Under the pieces are notes generated by a model that searched no databases, was not told the DNA's origin, and was given only the letters and a program-made list of their open reading frames with translations. This document shows, piece after piece, positions 1 through 6,504 of a stretch of DNA of 21,324 nucleotides (its first letter is position 1; the number at the start of each line of letters is the position of its first letter). Location: contig CANBAX010000003.1 in NCBI GenBank assembly GCA_947366645.1, positions 1 to 21,324 on the forward strand, in the 5' to 3' direction. The translations under genes were made by a program, and so were the position numbers. The stretch is from an uncultured Clostridia bacterium (lineage in GTDB: Bacteria; Bacillota; Clostridia; Christensenellales; UBA1242).

Positions 1-450
1 TCGGCAACCACAAGGCAAAGACGGGAAGGAGAGAACAACTATATCTATCTTTCAAAAGAAGAGTTTTTGAAAAGAAAGGAAAACAAAGAATTTTTTGAAA
101 CTGAAAATGTGCATGGTGATTATTATGGTACACTCGATAAAGACTTAAATATGATAATTAGCGATAAGGAAAATGACTATATCAAGGATATTGATGTTAA
201 TGGAAACGCTAAAATTAGAAACCAATTTAAGGGCAGGGCAAAGGCTGTTTCTATTTTCTTAGAAGCTCCCGATGATATACTTTATACAAGGCTTTTAAAT
301 CGCGGGGAAAGTGAGGAGCGTGCAAAGGTGAGATTATCTCGCGCTGATATGGAACGCAAGCGTAAAAACGATTACGACCTAATTATTGAAAATATTGATA
401 TGGATAAAACGATAAAGATAATTGAAAAATATTTAAACGAAGTTCGCTAA
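1..450 (+). CDS. gmk: Guanylate kinase, 5'-truncated by the window edge
   Basis: This is the C-terminal three quarters of a guanylate kinase (GMP + ATP to GDP + ADP, cytoplasmic). The frame is open from base 1, so the gene starts outside the window; the TTG at 67 is an internal Leu codon, not a start. The first visible residues, SATTRQRREGE, match the family's S-TTR-pR-GE segment that binds GMP. They are followed by YIYLSKEEF, ENVHGDYYGT (family E-V-H-G-xYYGT), a DIDVNGNAKIR strand (family DIDVQGA-q-vr), a lid arginine region (LLNRGESEERAKVRLSRA) and YDLIIENID. The visible 149 residues compare with about 190-205 for the family, so roughly 40 residues including the P-loop are missing. The NMP-binding and lid parts look intact. 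The family call is secure; a second GMK-like paralogue cannot be excluded because the P-loop is unseen. Confidence 0.87.
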   Translation, partial: SATTRQRREGENNYIYLSKEEFLKRKENKEFFETENVHGDYYGTLDKDLNMIISDKENDYIKDIDVNGNAKIRNQFKGRAKAVSIFLEAPDDILYTRLLNRGESEERAKVRLSRADMERKRKNDYDLIIENIDMDKTIKIIEKYLNEVR

Positions 451-462
451 GGCGAATTTTTT
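439..462 (+). terminator. Weak rho-independent terminator after gmk
   Basis: A short hairpin TTCGC-taag-GCGAA (443-456), extendable by A-T and G-T pairs, overlaps the gmk stop codon and runs into a TTTTTT tract. The stem has only 5 strong pairs, so termination may be partial. Confidence 0.45.
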
Positions 463-464
463 AA

Positions 465-538
465 TTGTCATTTTGTGACAAGAAAGCCCAAAAACAAACA
501 GTTTTTTGTTCCGGCTAAGTAGTGGCAAAAAGGTATAA
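465..538 (+). promoter_or_regulatory. Candidate spoIIE promoter with long 21-bp spacer and TTGTCA inverted repeat
   Basis: TATAAT lies at 533-538. The best -35 match is TTGTTC at 506-511, which gives a 21-bp spacer. That is abnormal for sigma-A but is the known arrangement of Spo0A-activated promoters such as Bacillus spoIIE. At 465-481 an inverted repeat TTGTCA-N5-TGACAA sits about 64-80 bp upstream of the predicted start and resembles paired Spo0A boxes (core TTGTC), although neither half has the full consensus. No site here is verified. Confidence 0.45.
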
Positions 539-545
539 TTGCTAT

Positions 546-2846
546 ATGGAAAATATTTTCAAATCTAACAAAAAACTTCAATATGCGTTAATGTTCCTGC
601 TATTTGTGGGCTTATTCTTTGTCTTACAGTTTGCAAGTATAAAAGGCGCGGTAATGCCGTTTGCTTTTGGAATGATGTTTGCTCTTGTATGGGCAAATCA
701 AAAGGTGTGGCTGGTTTGTCCGGCATACTTTATCGCAAGTATTGCATATAGCCAGTCCTTCGAGCATATTATCGGGTCTTTAGTGACGGTATTTGTTTGT
801 GCCCTTCCATACTATATTCATGTGCTTTGCAAAAGAAATATGTTTAAATGGGAAATATATATCTACGCACTTTTAAGCCAAACCGCAACCATAGTTTTTA
901 ACGGTATAGGTGGCACGCATTGGATATTAATTCTTGTTCATGTGATAGTGGGACTTGCCTTCATGGCAGGCTGTGTACATATTTTTGAACCACTAATTAT
1001 TCGTGGCTTTGCGTATAAACTAACAAGCAGTGAGCTTATTTGTGGTGCGCTTATCTTTGCCGTTTTCAGTGATGGTCTTGCAGGGTTTACATTAGTTGGT
1101 TTTTCCTTTTTAAAGCTTGTAATACCATTCTTGCTACTTTGTGTTTCCTATACAACAAAAGGTTACAATGCGAGCCTTCTTGCAGGGGTTTTAGGTTTAG
1201 GCACAATGCTCGGCACAAATAATGCAGTGTATCTAGCACCAATGGTAATATGGGCATTAGCAATTACCGCACTACGCTCACGTAACAGAATTTTTCCAGC
1301 GGTTGCCCTAGTGCTTAGCGAACTTTTATGTGGCTATTATTTCACATTATATTATTCATACACATGGCTTGAAATCTTGCCGGTGGTAATTGGCTCTTTA
1401 GTATTTGTTGTTCTTCCTACAAAGTGGTATGACCAAATCTCCGTACTATTGTCTTCAAATACAGAGCGACTAGCCATGAAAAATATTGTTAATAGAAACC
1501 GTGAGGTGCTTTCAAGACGACTTACAAATCTTAGTGAAGTATTTTGCGATATGGATAGTGTATTTAAAAAACTTATTAAACAGTCACTCAGTGAAGAAGA
1601 AGTTAAAACCATGCTGTTTGAGGAAGTGCGTGGGCAGATTTGTAAGGGTTGTCCTGAGTATAAACATTGTCATCGCACCTTCAGTTTAGATACAAAAAAT
1701 ATGTTTGAAGAGTTAATACAAATATCCCTAGAAAAGGGCAGAATTACACTTTTAGACATACCAAGCTATCTTACATCTAGGTGCGGAAAAACAAACGCGC
1801 TTATAGGAGAAATAAATACGCTTACAAGTCAATATAAAAATTACTCATCGTTAGTAGGCAATGTTGATACAAGTAAAATGCTTATTGCGGAGCAGCTTGG
1901 CGGAATTTCAAACATTATGAAGGGGCTTGCAAAAGAAGTTGACTTACTTGTTTCCTTTGATAGTGTAAGAGAGAACAAAATCATTGATGAACTTGCGTAT
2001 AACAACATCATTTGTACTGACGCTGTTGTCTATGAAAAAGATGCCCGCACTATGATGGCGTCGTTAGTGGTACGTGAAGAAGATGTAGACAGAATGAAAC
2101 TTCAACAAGTGGTAAGCAAGGTGTGCGGAAATAAAATGATGCCGTATGAAGTATATCCGTCTTCCAAAGCAGGACTTAAAACAATAAACTTAAAAACTGC
2201 GTCAAGGTATGACTGCGTATTTGGACTTGCAAATCAAAACAAGTCGGGAAGTACTGTGTCTGGCGATAGCCATTCAGTACTAAGGCTAGACGGCGATAAA
2301 TTTATGTTTGCGGTATGCGATGGTATGGGCTCAGGTGATAAAGCCAGCGAAAAGAGCGAAACCGCTATCGGACTAATCGAAAATTTCTATAAAGCAGGTT
2401 TCGATAATGAAATAATACTTTCAAGTGTAAATAAACTATTAAACCTTGAGAAAGATGAAATATTTTCGACACTTGACATATGTGTTGTTGACTTAAGAAG
2501 TGGTCTTGCCGACTTTGTAAAAATGGGTTCTCCGTCTTCATATATAAGAAGCAGTGAAGAATGTAAAATAATTGAAGGAGGGGCACTGCCAGTAGGTGTA
2601 CTTCAAAACGCAAATGCTTTAACTAAAAAAGTGGTTGTAGGCGAAAAAGATTTTATTGTAATTTGCAGTGACGGCGTAAGTGACGCATTTGGAAGCGATG
2701 GAGAAATGCAGGACTATATAATGACAATAAAAAATGCAAACCCACAAGAGTTTGCTAACGCACTTCTTGAAAAAGCACTTGCAAATAATAATGGGTACGC
2801 AGTTGACGATATGACAGTGCTAGTCGTAAAAATATTTCAGCAGTAG
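546..2846 (+). CDS. spoIIE: Stage II sporulation protein E (SpoIIE), PP2C-type membrane phosphatase
   Basis: SpoIIE dephosphorylates the anti-anti-sigma factor SpoIIAA to release sigma-F in the forespore and takes part in polar septation. The protein is 766 aa from the ATG at 546; the family is usually 750-830. The order is about ten hydrophobic segments (residues ~12-300), a central domain with the family Cys motif CKGCPEYKHC (~365-375), then a C-terminal PP2C/SpoIIE phosphatase. The acidic metal-binding motifs are intact: SGDSH (~572), CDGMGSGD (~591), CSDGVSD (~708) and DDMT (~754). I prefer ATG 546 to the in-frame GTG at 522 because a TATAAT at 533-538 lies between them and the GTG has no ribosome binding site. 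The only SD-like AAAGG (528-532) is 13 nt from the ATG, so initiation may be leaderless. The gene sits alone after gmk and converges on DUF421. Confidence 0.95.
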   Translation: MENIFKSNKKLQYALMFLLFVGLFFVLQFASIKGAVMPFAFGMMFALVWANQKVWLVCPAYFIASIAYSQSFEHIIGSLVTVFVCALPYYIHVLCKRNMFKWEIYIYALLSQTATIVFNGIGGTHWILILVHVIVGLAFMAGCVHIFEPLIIRGFAYKLTSSELICGALIFAVFSDGLAGFTLVGFSFLKLVIPFLLLCVSYTTKGYNASLLAGVLGLGTMLGTNNAVYLAPMVIWALAITALRSRNRIFPAVALVLSELLCGYYFTLYYSYTWLEILPVVIGSLVFVVLPTKWYDQISVLLSSNTERLAMKNIVNRNREVLSRRLTNLSEVFCDMDSVFKKLIKQSLSEEEVKTMLFEEVRGQICKGCPEYKHCHRTFSLDTKNMFEELIQISLEKGRITLLDIPSYLTSRCGKTNALIGEINTLTSQYKNYSSLVGNVDTSKMLIAEQLGGISNIMKGLAKEVDLLVSFDSVRENKIIDELAYNNIICTDAVVYEKDARTMMASLVVREEDVDRMKLQQVVSKVCGNKMMPYEVYPSSKAGLKTINLKTASRYDCVFGLANQNKSGSTVSGDSHSVLRLDGDKFMFAVCDGMGSGDKASEKSETAIGLIENFYKAGFDNEIILSSVNKLLNLEKDEIFSTLDICVVDLRSGLADFVKMGSPSSYIRSSEECKIIEGGALPVGVLQNANALTKKVVVGEKDFIVICSDGVSDAFGSDGEMQDYIMTIKNANPQEFANALLEKALANNNGYAVDDMTVLVVKIFQQ

Positions 2847-2847
2847 A

Positions 2848-3537
2848 CTATTTTTTATGAAGGGTAAACTTATCGGTATTAGGGTCGTAAGAGCAAAGAA
2901 AGATTTGTTTTAAGTCTTTCTTGCTTTTTATCTTAAGTCTTTTAAAAAGCCACTCTTTATCTTTGTTTATTTCGTTAAGACCAGAGTAAGAAATATTGCC
3001 GTCTGCGATTAGATAATTTGTAATCTGTGAAGGCGGGTTTTCTTTATTTAAGTCTTCTATTACAACAGGGCGTTTGTTGCCTTTTGGCATAACAGAAAGC
3101 TCGCCACTTGTTTCAAGTACTGCGAAAGCCACGTCGTCTATATCAAAGTAGCCTTGACTTCTAAGCATGGCAAGTATGTCATTTATGTCTACCTTGCATT
3201 TTTTAATTTCCATATAGTTAAGTTTTCCTTCATAAATAATCATACTCGGGTGACCTTGTACCACTCGTTTAAGCCATGTACCTTTACGGCCAATTATAGA
3301 TAAAAGATAGGCAAAAATAAAATAAATCGCCATAGCAATAAGATAGTAATAAAAAGGGTTTTGGTCGTCGGTGGCCATTTCGGCGGCGATAGAGCCAAGT
3401 GATATTCCAATTACATAGTCAATAAATTCAAGTTGTGCTATCTGCTTTTTGCCTAAAAGTTTGGCGATAATAAATAGATATATTACAGACACGACTGAAT
3501 TAATAATCACCCAATAAATACCATCAATGCCAAACAT
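2848..3537 (-). CDS. DUF421 (YetF-family) membrane protein
   Basis: A 229-aa protein with three N-terminal hydrophobic segments (residues ~7-28, ~40-55, ~62-82) and a soluble C-terminal DUF421 domain. Recognisable family features are KLLGKKQIAQLEFIDYV after the first helix, the GHPSMIIYEGKLN strand, the DINDILAMLRSQGYFDIDDV segment and a later AVLETSGELSV strand. These proteins are widespread in spore formers; relatives (YetF, and the spoVA-linked 2Duf protein) are tied to spore membrane properties, but the biochemical role is unknown. The start is fixed by a strong GGAGGAG site (complement of 3541-3547) about 3 nt upstream of the ATG. Its stop codon is 1 bp from the spoIIE stop in convergent orientation, with no terminator between. 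The family call is firm; a sporulation role is inference from family and neighbour. Confidence 0.88.
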   Translation of the reverse strand: MFGIDGIYWVIINSVVSVIYLFIIAKLLGKKQIAQLEFIDYVIGISLGSIAAEMATDDQNPFYYYLIAMAIYFIFAYLLSIIGRKGTWLKRVVQGHPSMIIYEGKLNYMEIKKCKVDINDILAMLRSQGYFDIDDVAFAVLETSGELSVMPKGNKRPVVIEDLNKENPPSQITNYLIADGNISYSGLNEINKDKEWLFKRLKIKSKKDLKQIFLCSYDPNTDKFTLHKK

Positions 3538-3584
3538 AATCTCCTCCGCTATTAGCGTTTGCGAAAGAAATATCTTTTATACAA

Positions 3585-3608
3585 AAGAGGTAGAACTATC
3601 TACCTCTT
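3585..3608 (-). terminator. Rho-independent terminator after the hydrolase gene
   Basis: A perfect 10-bp inverted repeat (AAGAGGTAGA / TCTACCTCTT, 4-nt loop) overlaps the hydrolase stop codon. On the minus strand it is followed by TTGTATAAAAG, so the U-tract is short. Confidence 0.6.
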
Positions 3609-4499
3609 ATCAATAAAGTATAAAATGTCGCCATACACTTTCTGATATTCTATTTCGTTTAATATCTCATGCCTCATATTAGGGTAGGAGATTGAGCAAA
3701 TATTGACAAAACCAGCTTTAGCCAGCACGCTGTAAGAGTCAAGTGCACCGTCATTACCTCCGACGCAAGGGTCGTCAAGCCCACGCAATAAAAGTATTGG
3801 CATTTCAGATTTTACATTTCTATAACGGCTTGTCTTGTGCATAAGTTTTACAAGCCGAAATAGGTCGTTAAAAGCCGACACTGTAAAGCCATGTCCGCAA
3901 TATGGGTCTTTGAAATATTGATATACATTTTTTTCATTATGGCTTATCCAGTCAATAGGCGTTTTTGGGGAGGTGATAGCCTTGTTAAATACACCTACTC
4001 CCATTTTTTCGATAAACCTAGACTTGTATTTTTCACCTCTAAAAGCTTTGATTACACCAGTGAGAAAAATACCGAATCCACTTCCGGCCTGATATCTAGG
4101 GTAGCCCGAAAGTACTATCTTGTCATAATCTTTTGAGCAGGTTTGTAATAGCACCCTAGTTATTATCGTGCCCATAGAGTGTGCAAAGATAATTATCGGA
4201 AGGCCTTTAAATTTTTCCTTAATAAACTTTGTTATAATTTTCTGGTCGTTAATAAGTTCAATGTAGCCCTTCTTGCCCTTGAAAAAGCCTAAACAAGGCG
4301 CATCTTCGCCATGCCCTCTCATATTGGAGGTGACAACACTATACCCCTTTTCGTTTAAAAACTTGGCAAGCCTTTCATAACGCTCTTGATGCTCTTCCAT
4401 TCCATGTATTATTTGAATAACGGCCTTCGCACCTTCAACCTCAAAAATATGTACGTTAAGTTTGTAATCATCATTTGCGTCTATAACAACCTTTTTCAT
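3600..4499 (-). CDS. Alpha/beta hydrolase of the serine aminopeptidase S33 / monoglyceride lipase type
   Basis: A cytoplasmic 299-aa hydrolase with no signal peptide. The fold markers are the oxyanion segment IIHGMEEHQERY (residues ~30-41), SNMRGHGED (~58-65), a nucleophile elbow AHSMG with Ser108, the acid residue in RGLDDPCVG (Asp243) and the catalytic His277 in NMRHE. This order and the HGMEEH signature match the serine aminopeptidase S33 / lysophospholipase-monoacylglycerol lipase group; the usual first Gly of the elbow is Ala, which some members share. The substrate cannot be told from sequence. The start has an excellent AAGGAGG site (complement of 4503-4508) and a promoter close upstream. 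It may be followed by read-through into the DUF421 gene, but a hairpin lies between them. Confidence 0.88.
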   Translation of the reverse strand: MKKVVIDANDDYKLNVHIFEVEGAKAVIQIIHGMEEHQERYERLAKFLNEKGYSVVTSNMRGHGEDAPCLGFFKGKKGYIELINDQKIITKFIKEKFKGLPIIIFAHSMGTIITRVLLQTCSKDYDKIVLSGYPRYQAGSGFGIFLTGVIKAFRGEKYKSRFIEKMGVGVFNKAITSPKTPIDWISHNEKNVYQYFKDPYCGHGFTVSAFNDLFRLVKLMHKTSRYRNVKSEMPILLLRGLDDPCVGGNDGALDSYSVLAKAGFVNICSISYPNMRHEILNEIEYQKVYGDILYFIDKR

Positions 4500-4515
4500 A
4501 TTCCCTCCTTTTTTA

Positions 4516-4544
4516 ATTATAGTGCCAAGTCAAAAAAATATCAA
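4516..4544 (-). promoter_or_regulatory. Sigma-A promoter for the hydrolase gene
   Basis: On the minus strand TTGATA (4539-4544), a 17-bp spacer and TATAAT (4516-4521) stand just upstream of the AAGGAGG site, giving a leader of only about 10 nt. It is divergent from the tRNA-Leu promoter at 4573. Confidence 0.75.
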
Positions 4545-4572
4545 ATTATTAGAGTGCTTATAAATAAAAGGC

Positions 4573-4601
4573 TTGCAAAATTTCAAAAACTCATGTATAC
4601 T
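4573..4601 (+). promoter_or_regulatory. Sigma-A promoter for the tRNA-Leu locus
   Basis: TTGCAA (4573-4578), a 17-bp spacer and TATACT (4596-4601). The predicted start near 4608 would give a ~190-nt leader that includes a hairpin segment and a broken tRNA-Leu copy before the intact tRNA-Leu at 4801. Confidence 0.75.
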
Positions 4602-4610
4602 TAATTTGCA

Positions 4611-4645
4611 ATTAAGCAATGGCAGAGGGTGGCTCCCCATGCAAA
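4611..4645 (+). other. Hairpin segment at the 5' end of the tRNA-Leu leader
   Basis: GC(A)ATGG near 4616-4622 can pair with CCATGC near 4637-4642, with an inner GGG/CCC pairing (about 4627-4638). It contains AATGGCAGA, which also occurs in the D-arm of the tRNA-Leu at 4801. It may be another eroded tRNA fragment or a structured leader; no known RNA family is recognised. Confidence 0.35.
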
Positions 4646-4666
4646 TGAAAAAATATATTAAAATTT

Positions 4667-4760
4667 GCGGCTATGGCGGAAGCGGGGTTCCCCGAAAATG
4701 CTTGTCATTTTTGGGGTGCAAAGTGGCAGACGCGTTGGATTTAAATCCAGCGCTGATAAA
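4667..4760 (+). pseudogene. Broken tRNA-Leu copy with a 42-nt hairpin insert in the D-arm
   Basis: The 15 bases 4667-4681 are identical to the first 15 of the intact tRNA-Leu (4801-4815). The copy is then interrupted by 42 bases (4682-4723) and resumes with TGGCAGACGCG (4724-4734), identical to 4816-4826, and an anticodon arm TTGGA-TTTAAA-TCCAG that would read UAA but has a 6-nt loop. After about 4751 no variable arm, T-arm or acceptor 3' strand can be found. The insert holds an 11-bp stem (CCCCGAAAATG / CATTTTTGGGG, 4690-4716, loop CTTGT) and an alternative CGGG-GTTC-CCCG hairpin that competes for the same C-tract. It cannot make a functional tRNA. Confidence 0.7.
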
Positions 4761-4800
4761 AAACTTTCAACAAAATATGATTATAAGCGAAATGAAGTAT

Positions 4801-4882
4801 GCGGCTATGGCGGAATGGCAGACGCGCTGGATTTAGGTTCCAGTGGGAAACCGTGCAGGTTCAAGTCCTGTTAGCCGCACCA
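4801..4882 (+). tRNA. tRNA-Leu, anticodon UAG
   Basis: All arms can be folded: acceptor GCGGCTA / TAGCCGC (7 bp), D-stem GCG/CGC, anticodon stem CTGGA/TCCAG around the loop TTTAGGT (anticodon TAG, Leu), a class II variable arm (TGGGAAACCG), T-arm GCAGG-TTCAAGT-CCTGT, discriminator A and an encoded CCA (4880-4882). It is followed by its own terminator. A degenerate copy lies upstream at 4667, and copies of its 3' end lie at 7258-7398. Confidence 0.96.
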
Positions 4883-4886
4883 AATG

Positions 4887-4914
4887 AGAGCAATCCGAAC
4901 CGGATTGTTCTTTT
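4887..4914 (+). terminator. Rho-independent terminator of tRNA-Leu
   Basis: A 10-bp stem GAGCAATCCG / CGGATTGTTC (one G-T pair) with a 3-nt loop is followed by TTTTC. A fragment of this hairpin recurs in inverted orientation at 7259-7268. Confidence 0.8.
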
Positions 4915-5574
4915 CCTATCTCTGTATAATCTTCGGCATTTTCAAGTTTAATGTTTTTGCTTTCGTCGTCAGCATAAACTTTGCCACAATAAAGCGAACT
5001 TCTCAACATTCTTGAAACTTGATTGATATTAAAATCTTTGCCATTGTTAGTCTTTATTCCTTGCTTGTTGAGTTTGCTTGCAATATCTTTCAATCTCATT
5101 CCTGAGATATAGTCATTGTAAACCTGTCTTACAATTTCCGCTTGCTTTTCGTTTATTTTTACAATCTTATCTTCGATACAATATCCAAAAGGTTTTCGTC
5201 CACCAACAAACAAGCCTTTAATTCTGCTTTCTTTACGCCCACGCTTAACTTTTTGAGAAAGTTCAGCAGAATAATACTCCGCAAAGCTTTCAAGCATTCC
5301 TTCAAGTATTATGCCTTCTGGAGTGTCAGAGATTTGTTCGGTTGCAGAGATAACCTTAACACCATTTCGGCTTAAAATTGCCTTGTTTACGGCGCTATCG
5401 TGACGAGAACGAGCAAATCTATCAAACTTATACACAAGCACGAAATCAAAGCCTTTCTTCTTGCTGTCATGTAGCATTCTTTGAAAATCGGGTCTGTGGT
5501 CATTTGTCCCGATCATAGCCCTGTCAATATAAGTGTCAACAATCTTTATATTTTCTCTTTCTGCAAACTCACGA
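4915..5574 (-). pseudogene. Serine recombinase remnant lacking both ends
   Basis: Residues from REFAERENIKIVDTYIDRA through DRFARSRHDSAVNKAIL, SATEQISDTPEG and LESFAEYYSAELSQKVKRG to the recombinase domain (GGRKPFGYC, VRQVYNDYISGMRLKDIASKLN, MLRSSLYCGKVY) clearly belong to a resolvase/large serine recombinase. The family's N-terminal YxRxS segment with the nucleophile serine is absent: upstream of codon 5574 the frame continues as MLFSLLFAKFTGAY, which is unrelated. The frame also lacks the Cys-rich and coiled-coil C-terminus; beyond ~4915 it reads through the tRNA-Leu terminator and antisense of the tRNA itself. About 220 of a usual 450-550 residues remain. It cannot catalyse recombination and is probably the fossil of the integrase that targeted this tRNA. 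The surviving frame is open, so the decay may be recent or the breakpoints clean. Confidence 0.85.
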
Positions 5575-5577
5575 TAG

Positions 5578-5733
5578 GCACCTGTGAACTTGGCAAAAAG
5601 CAAACTGAAAAGCATTGCCTTTCAGTTTGCCCACGACCTTATTGATTTTGCTAACAATGGTGGCAACATGGACAATCTGTCTGCTAAAAGCGTCTATTCA
5701 CTTTTGCAAGACCTATTGTCCCACAACGATTAA
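5578..5733 (+). pseudogene. Orphan 51-aa ORF tail abutting the recombinase breakpoint
   Basis: Directly at the point where recombinase homology stops, an opposite-strand frame opens and reads APVNLAKSKLKSIAFQF, then AHDLIDFANNGGNMDNL, ending SLLQDLLSHND and a stop at 5731. It has amphipathic helical character and normal codon use, has no ribosome binding site, and is followed by a strong terminator, so it looks like the 3' end of a gene whose 5' part was lost. I do not recognise the family. GTG 5584 or TTG 5590 could in principle start a tiny protein. Confidence 0.4.
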
Positions 5734-5738
5734 GCACA

Positions 5739-5779
5739 AAGAGAGAAGTCTAATCCAATACTTCTCTCTTTTGTTTTGA
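5739..5779 (+). terminator. Rho-independent terminator, copy 1 of a repeated terminator
   Basis: An 11-bp stem AAGAGAGAAGT / ACTTCTCTCTT with a 10-nt loop is followed by TTGTTTTGA. The 3' arm and tail (19 nt from 5761) and the 5' arm (9 nt) recur exactly at 7131-7163, on the other side of the DUF488/dual-OB pair. Confidence 0.85.
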
Positions 5780-5820
5780 ATATGCAAATTTACCATAAAT
5801 AAAAATATTGGCAGTAAAAA

Positions 5821-5849
5821 TTGCAATTTTTAAGTTTAGGAGTTATAAT
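5821..5849 (+). promoter_or_regulatory. Sigma-A promoter for the DUF488 gene, predicting a leaderless mRNA
   Basis: TTGCAA (5821-5826), a 17-bp spacer and TATAAT (5844-5849). The predicted +1 (about 7 nt downstream) coincides with the ATG at 5856. An AGGAG (5838-5842) lies inside the spacer and so would not be transcribed. Confidence 0.75.
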
Positions 5850-5855
5850 AAAAGC

Positions 5856-6413
5856 ATGATTTACACAATAGGTTATGCAGGTGCAGACATTGAAAGGTTT
5901 GTAAAAATCTTATCAGAAAAACAAGTTGAAATTTTGATTGATGTGCGGAGTGTTCCAAAGAGTCAATATTTTTATCAGTTCAACAATAATCTTTTAAGTA
6001 AAACTCTTGCAGATGTTGGAATCCAATATGAAAATTGGAAACAAGAGTTTGGTGCAAGGCAAGACAATATGGATTTTTACACTGACAACATCCTTGATTA
6101 CGACAAATTTGCAAAAAGTCAGCAATTTCAAAGCGGATTAGAAAAAATTAAAGACCTCGTAAATCAAAACAAAAATATTTGCTTAATGTGTGCCGAAATT
6201 GATCCAATTAATTGTCACAGAGCAATTCTTTGCGGAAAAGAACTCTATGCTAATGGATTGAATATAGAGCATATTATTGCAAAACGAAATGGTGAAACTT
6301 TTTCTGAAAGTCAGGAAGATTTTGAAAAAAAACTTGTCCAAATAACGAAGATAAACAACCTCTCTGAGGCCTATCGAAAACAAAATAAAAAAATCGGCTA
6401 CAAACTAACTTGA
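5856..6413 (+). CDS. DUF488 domain protein
   Basis: A 185-aa cytoplasmic protein. The start MIYTIGYAGADIERFV is typical of DUF488, followed by LIDVRSVPKSQY, the Gx(R)-containing FGARQDN segment and the family C-terminal signature CAEIDPINCHRAILC (Cys and His conserved). The biochemical function of DUF488 is not established; members often sit next to DNA/RNA-binding or stress genes in accessory DNA. I chose ATG 5856 rather than the frame's upstream extension at 5808 because homology starts at 5856 and the promoter -10 box lies between. It is separated from the dual-OB gene by 91 bp containing a terminator-like hairpin, and both lie in the putative island bounded by tRNA-Leu sequences. Confidence 0.87.
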   Translation: MIYTIGYAGADIERFVKILSEKQVEILIDVRSVPKSQYFYQFNNNLLSKTLADVGIQYENWKQEFGARQDNMDFYTDNILDYDKFAKSQQFQSGLEKIKDLVNQNKNICLMCAEIDPINCHRAILCGKELYANGLNIEHIIAKRNGETFSESQEDFEKKLVQITKINNLSEAYRKQNKKIGYKLT

Positions 6414-6436
6414 GTCTAAGTTGGTCAGCCAAATTT

Positions 6437-6474
6437 AAAGTTAATCACAAAACAAATCGTGGTTAACTTTTTTG
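6437..6474 (+). terminator. Rho-independent terminator or attenuator between the DUF488 and dual-OB genes
   Basis: A 12-bp stem AAAGTTAATCAC / GTGGTTAACTTT (one T-G pair), 10-nt loop, then TTTG. No clear promoter is visible in the 30 bases before the next gene, so some read-through is expected. Confidence 0.75.
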
Positions 6475-6504
6475 TTGCAAATATTTTAAAAGGAAAAGAA
6501 AAAA

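Noticed and set aside
522..545. GTG start extending SpoIIE by 8 residues.
   Set aside because: No ribosome binding site, and the likely -10 box at 533-538 falls inside the extension.
4682..4723. The 42-nt insert as a tRNA intron.
   Set aside because: It sits in the D-arm, not the anticodon loop, shows no group I features, and the host tRNA copy lacks a T-arm and 3' acceptor strand.
4573..4874. Two overlapping plus-strand ORFs of 87 and 69 aa (from 4573 and 4665).
   Set aside because: They run through the broken tRNA copy and the intact tRNA-Leu; strings like MADALDLGSSG are the usual artefact of translating tRNA-Leu.
4833..4914. C-terminal end of the recombinase reading frame.
   Set aside because: These codons are the terminator and the antisense of tRNA-Leu (VRLTGLEPARFPTGT is a known artefact), so the recombinase remnant is ended at about 4915.
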